Source of the DNA: a bacterium
GTDB lineage: Bacteria > Patescibacteriota > UBA1384 > JAMDBS01 > DAOVQR01
Assembly (NCBI GenBank): GCA_030628575.1
Contig: DAOVQR010000001.1
Span: 1 to 17,610, forward strand
Length of the DNA: 17,610 nt
Direction: 5' to 3'
The position numbers and the translations under genes were made by a program. Shown here in pieces: positions 14,190 to 17,610 of the stretch (position 1 is the stretch's first letter; every line of letters starts with the position of its first letter). The notes under the pieces are model-generated. The model was not told the DNA's origin and did no database searches. It worked only from the letters and a program-made list of their open reading frames with translations.

Positions 14190-14337
14190 AAATACCAAAT
14201 CACAAGCATCAAATTACAAACAAATTTCAATAACCTAAATTTCAATAATCAAAACGGTTTAGAATTTTGAAAATTGGATATTGGAAATTATTTGGAATTT
14301 GTAATTTGACATTTGTAATTTCTCAAGCTTTGCTTGA
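14190..14337. repeat. AT-rich hairpin element between the two tRNAs
   Basis: Two imperfectly complementary halves centred near 14255, with CTCAAG-CTTTG-CTTGAG (14322-14338) at one end. Same architecture and vocabulary as the 23S insertions. Confidence 0.6.
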
Positions 14338-14340
14338 GTA

Positions 14341-14417
14341 TGGTGGGCGATGGAGGATTTGAACCTCCGACCTCGTCATTATCAGTGACGCGCTCTAACC
14401 AACTGAGCTAATCGCCC
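14341..14417 (-). tRNA. tRNA-Ile (GAT)
   Basis: 77 nt including an encoded CCA. The acceptor GGGCGAT/ATCGCCC is perfectly paired. Anticodon stem CGTCA/TGACG, loop CTGATAA, anticodon GAT. D arm TAGCTCAGTTGGTTAGAGC and T arm GGAGGTTCAAATCCTCC are canonical. It has its own promoter directly upstream. Confidence 0.98.
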
Positions 14418-14435
14418 TTAAATTTCTACTTTAAC

Positions 14436-14464
14436 ATAATACCAAAAACTATAATTCTAATCAA
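14436..14464 (-). promoter_or_regulatory. Promoter of the tRNA-Ile/tRNA-Ala unit
   Basis: TTGATT (14459-14464), 17-bp spacer, TATTAT (14436-14441) on the minus strand. The start would be about 12 nt before the tRNA, so the tRNAs need not be part of an rRNA transcript. Confidence 0.6.
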
Positions 14465-14605
14465 TAGATCTCAAACTCTAAATTCTAATATCTAAATCCT
14501 AAATAAATTTAAATGAAATAAATCATAAATTCAAAATTTGTTTAAAATATTTGAGAATTTGAATTTTGTAGTTATTTAGAAATTGGAAATTAGGTCAATT
14601 AGAAA
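14465..14605. repeat. AT-rich hairpin element after the ClpC-like gene
   Basis: CTCTAAATTCTAATATCTAA on one side and TTAGAAATTGGAAATTAG on the other form inverted arms around about 14535. It shares TCTAAATCCTAAATAAATT with the twin 23S insertions at 3098 and 5524. Confidence 0.6.
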
Positions 14606-14609
14606 TTAT

Positions 14610-17171
14610 TTATATTATATCTTTCTCATCAATGACAACAGATTGACCTTTTGATACTTCCTCTTTAAGCATTTTTGTTGCCAAAAGATTTTCTACTTTC
14701 TCTTGAATCACCCGCGCCATTGGTCGAGCACCGAGCGTTGGATCATACCCAAGTTCTGCTAATTTTTTTATTGCCGGTTCAGTTATTTGTAATTTAATTT
14801 CCTTTTGTTTCATGGTTTTTTGTAATTTTTTAATCATTAATTTTGCAATCGCAAATATATGTTCCGGAAGTAATGGTCTATAACAAACAACTGCATCAAA
14901 ACGATTTAAAAATTCAGGTCTAAACAAAGCCTTTTTCTGTAAATAATCGAGAATATAATTGCTCAATTTATCAAGAAGTTTTTCGGATTTAATATATTGT
15001 CTAATTTCCTCTGCTCCAGCATTAGAAGTACAAATTATAATTGCATTGGTAAAATCAAGTTTTCGACCAGTTGCATCGGTAATAAATCCTTCGTCAAGCA
15101 TTTGTAAAAATAAATTCAGGATATTTGAATGTGCTTTTTCTATTTCATCAAATAATAGAACCGTATATGGATTTTCTTTTATCGCCACAGATAATCTTCC
15201 TTGCCCAGCTTTACCTTTGGCATTTTCACTACCAATTAAGCGTTCGACAGAACTAATTTGCTGAAATTCACTCATATCAAAGCGAATCATATTTTTTTCT
15301 GATCCAAAATAAATATCTGCTAGGGCTTTGGCAGTTTCAGTTTTACCAACTCCTGTAGGCCCAATAAATAGAAAAGAACCTATTGGTTTATTTTTTTTTG
15401 CTAATCCTGCTCTAGCACGACGCAATGAATTAGCAATTAATTTTACTGCTTCTTCTTGATCAATAATTCTTTCGTGCAATTCTTGTTCCAAATTAAGTAA
15501 TTTCTTTTTTTCTTCTTTGGTGGCTTCCGTTGCCGGTACTTTAAAACGTGTGGATATATAATCTTCTACTTCTTTTGATGTGATAATTTTTATTTGATTT
15601 CCTAAATTATATTTAGCTGACAATGCCTGAACAAGATCAATTGCTTTTTGCGGAAAGACCTCATTGTGAATATAACGATCGGCAAGTTTTATAATTGCTT
15701 TTAAGGCATTGTGACTAAACATTACACGATTTTTAACTTCAAACTGACCTACTACATCTTCTAATACTGGCATCATTTCACTAATTTTCGGCTCTATTAC
15801 ATCAACTTTTGTAAATAGATTCGCCAATGTTTGGTTTTGCTCTATTTTTTTATGCCATCCATTGTAATTTGAAGTAGCAATAATTTGCAGCTTATCTGAT
15901 TTTAAATAAGGAATTAAAAACTGCGAGGCATCAACAGTACCTAATTGCTCGATTTCTGGATTAACTAAATTATCAAAGTTATTGATAAAAAGAATAATAT
16001 TTCCGGCATTGGTTGCTTCGGCAAAAATCCTAACAAACCGCTGCTGCAATTCCGCTTCACTTGCCCCAGCTAAAAGTTGGCTTGTATCTAATTCAATTAC
16101 GTGTTTATATCTTAAAGAAAACAAAGCTTGACCCCTTATCACTTTTTGCGCAAAGGCATTAACTAAAGTCCTCTTACCAACTCCTTCATCCCCTATCAAC
16201 ATAACATTATTTTGACCCGATTTAACCAAAATTTCTTCTATTCTATCAATCACCTGCTTATGACCTGAAGCAATTGCCTGCAGTTTCACATCTAATAAAA
16301 ACTCAGAAATATCTTTAGAGAAATAATTCAAAATAGGAGTGTAGCCAGAAGCCCAATCCTGACCTACACCGCATCCATAATATTTCTTCTGCCAAAAATA
16401 TTGTTTTTTACTATATTCTATTAATCTTCTATACCAACTGACAATATCTGACAAATCTTCGCTTTTAAGAGATTTATCGTTTAGTATCTTTTTAACTGTT
16501 GTATTTTTTTCACCTAATGCCATACATAAATCACCAAAATCTGCAAATTCTCTTTTCCCCTTTATTGCTAATTTCATAGCATCAATTAATATCTGTTTTA
16601 ATTCTTCAGTAAAAATATTGACTGATTGAGAATTGTTGATATTCTCTTTACACATTTGAATAAATTGTTTCTCACTATTATTATCAAAATAAATTTCGCA
16701 GCGAAGTAATATCTGCTGACCAATTCTATCTTTAGAAAATGCCAGAAAAACCAACAATGGATCTATTTTATTTAAATTGTATTTTTTTTGTAATTTAATC
16801 GCTTGTATTAAAATCATACCAACCGAATTAGTATCAAGATATTCGGCCAAATTGATTGAGGTATCTGATGATTCGAAAGCTTCTGGCAAACCAACTTTGG
16901 GTTTTCCTTCTAAATGAAAAGTGATATAAATATCAATCATTCCTATAAATAATATTACTGATAATACTATACATAAAATACTGATTATACCATCAGGTGT
17001 CTGTAAATTAGTCAGAAGATTTATTGCTAAATAAATATACAATAGCAAACCAAGAACATAGATTATTACTCTGATTATTTTTATCGGCAATAGATTAATA
17101 TACTGCTTCGCATAAGCAGTTCTATAAGTATCAGAACTCAGAAAATCAATTTTGGGATTTTTATTTGACAT
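14610..17171 (-). CDS. Membrane-anchored ClpC/ClpB-like AAA+ ATPase with degenerate first module
   Basis: 853 aa. Two membrane helices at about 32-53 and 62-83, then a Clp-N-like helical region (about 105-235). The first AAA+ module has Walker A GDEGVGKRT (327-335), but its Walker B reads ILFINNFD, with N397 and N398 where ClpC has D and E, so ATP hydrolysis there is probably lost. The second module is intact: Walker A GPTGVGKT (604-611), Walker B VLLFDEIEKAH (D675, E676), RPEFLNRFD with R757, and sensor-2 GARPMAR (814-820). Between NAGAEEI and RPEFLNR I see no (L/I/V)GF ClpP-docking loop, so it probably works without ClpP, as a membrane-tethered unfoldase or disaggregase. It follows the small membrane-protein gene by 14 nt; no Shine-Dalgarno sequence, so coupling is likely. 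Confidence 0.9.
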   Translation of the reverse strand: MSNKNPKIDFLSSDTYRTAYAKQYINLLPIKIIRVIIYVLGLLLYIYLAINLLTNLQTPDGIISILCIVLSVILFIGMIDIYITFHLEGKPKVGLPEAFESSDTSINLAEYLDTNSVGMILIQAIKLQKKYNLNKIDPLLVFLAFSKDRIGQQILLRCEIYFDNNSEKQFIQMCKENINNSQSVNIFTEELKQILIDAMKLAIKGKREFADFGDLCMALGEKNTTVKKILNDKSLKSEDLSDIVSWYRRLIEYSKKQYFWQKKYYGCGVGQDWASGYTPILNYFSKDISEFLLDVKLQAIASGHKQVIDRIEEILVKSGQNNVMLIGDEGVGKRTLVNAFAQKVIRGQALFSLRYKHVIELDTSQLLAGASEAELQQRFVRIFAEATNAGNIILFINNFDNLVNPEIEQLGTVDASQFLIPYLKSDKLQIIATSNYNGWHKKIEQNQTLANLFTKVDVIEPKISEMMPVLEDVVGQFEVKNRVMFSHNALKAIIKLADRYIHNEVFPQKAIDLVQALSAKYNLGNQIKIITSKEVEDYISTRFKVPATEATKEEKKKLLNLEQELHERIIDQEEAVKLIANSLRRARAGLAKKNKPIGSFLFIGPTGVGKTETAKALADIYFGSEKNMIRFDMSEFQQISSVERLIGSENAKGKAGQGRLSVAIKENPYTVLLFDEIEKAHSNILNLFLQMLDEGFITDATGRKLDFTNAIIICTSNAGAEEIRQYIKSEKLLDKLSNYILDYLQKKALFRPEFLNRFDAVVCYRPLLPEHIFAIAKLMIKKLQKTMKQKEIKLQITEPAIKKLAELGYDPTLGARPMARVIQEKVENLLATKMLKEEVSKGQSVVIDEKDII

Positions 17172-17185
17172 AATAATTTCAAAGA

Positions 17186-17563
17186 TTAAAATAAAATAAT
17201 TGTTATTCCATAAACAAAACTAACTATTATTAAAATTGGCCAAAACAGCCAGAATATCATAAATTTTAATAATATCACTGAAGAAATTATTAAAACCATT
17301 AATCCAATAATAATTGTGATTGATCTGACAACAAAACCTATAAATCTAGCAACAAGATTATTGACAAAAGCATTAAACATTTCTTGCAAATTGGGATTTA
17401 CGGAAGTAGAAATATCGCGTTTCCATGGTGCAAAAAGTGTTTTAAACATATATGGAATAGAAAATGAATGATAAATATATCTTATCGTAGAAATAATAAA
17501 ACTATATATTTTTTTAGGCGACTTAGCATACCACCAAGAAAAAACATCTAAGATACTAATCAA
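17186..17563 (-). CDS. Small conserved-looking membrane protein paired with the ClpC-like ATPase
   Basis: 125 aa. The start is TTG at 17563, supported by an AGGAGGG Shine-Dalgarno sequence 8 nt upstream; no ATG is nearby. N-terminal aromatic stretch VFSWWYAKSPKKIY, a middle motif MFKTLFAPWKRD, and three closely spaced hydrophobic helices at about 70-123. It lies 14 nt before the transmembrane AAA+ gene, so the two are one unit and may form a membrane complex. I cannot name a family. The upstream promoter may lie partly outside the window. Confidence 0.8.
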   Translation of the reverse strand: MISILDVFSWWYAKSPKKIYSFIISTIRYIYHSFSIPYMFKTLFAPWKRDISTSVNPNLQEMFNAFVNNLVARFIGFVVRSITIIIGLMVLIISSVILLKFMIFWLFWPILIIVSFVYGITIILF

Positions 17564-17610
17564 TGTTTACTCCCTCCTAAATTTTTTATCTATTTATATA
17601 TTATCATATA

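Noticed and set aside
14107..14600. A 16S rRNA remnant near the tRNAs
   Set aside because: No conserved 16S segment was seen; the sequence is AT-rich hairpin repeat up to the ClpC-like gene.

Overview
The window is AT-rich and compact, and every confidently called gene reads on the minus strand. Several signs suggest a Candidate Phyla Radiation (Patescibacteria) genome: a 23S rRNA gene swollen to about 4.3 kb by an intron and AT-rich insertions, a membrane-anchored ClpC-like ATPase next to a small membrane protein, GTG and TTG starts, near-consensus TTGACA/TATAAT promoters, and one family of AT-rich hairpin elements filling the gaps. This assignment is inference; there is no 16S gene in the window to confirm it.

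Layout, in the direction of transcription (high to low coordinates). (1) 17563-14610: a small membrane protein and a transmembrane two-AAA+ ClpC-like protein whose first ATPase module has lost its Walker B acids. (2) 14417-14107: tRNA-Ile(GAT) and tRNA-Ala(TGC) with their own promoter, then a GIY-YIG protein. (3) 13570-8751: one tight transcription unit with its own promoter, encoding a RadC N-terminal domain alone, an 820-aa Zn-ribbon DNA methyltransferase with a nuclease-like C-terminus, a 280-aa TSPPY DNA methyltransferase, and a Shedu-type (DUF4263) nuclease. This looks like an unusual restriction-modification or phage-defence module. (4) 8622-6319: a YdjM-like membrane protein, a small two-helix membrane protein and a secreted or anchored protein with two carboxypeptidase-regulatory-like domains. 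(5) 6322-1332: a separate 23S-5S rRNA operon with a consensus promoter, a terminator-bearing leader with a 13-codon ORF, long processing stems and an intrinsic terminator. (6) 1323-215: an XRE-HTH/Hsp20 fusion gene with an operator-like palindrome inside its promoter, then a small acidic repeat protein.

The 23S gene is the most heavily altered feature. It carries a 292-nt group I intron without an ORF at the site equivalent to E. coli L1931, plus seven insertions of about 130-175 nt in variable helices. Removing these leaves about 2.9 kb, the normal length. Related AT-rich hairpins occur between the genes, so rRNA and intergenic DNA appear to have been colonised by the same kind of element. 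tRNA-Ile and tRNA-Ala, normally found between 16S and 23S, are here about 8 kb upstream of 23S, with the defence-like genes in between.
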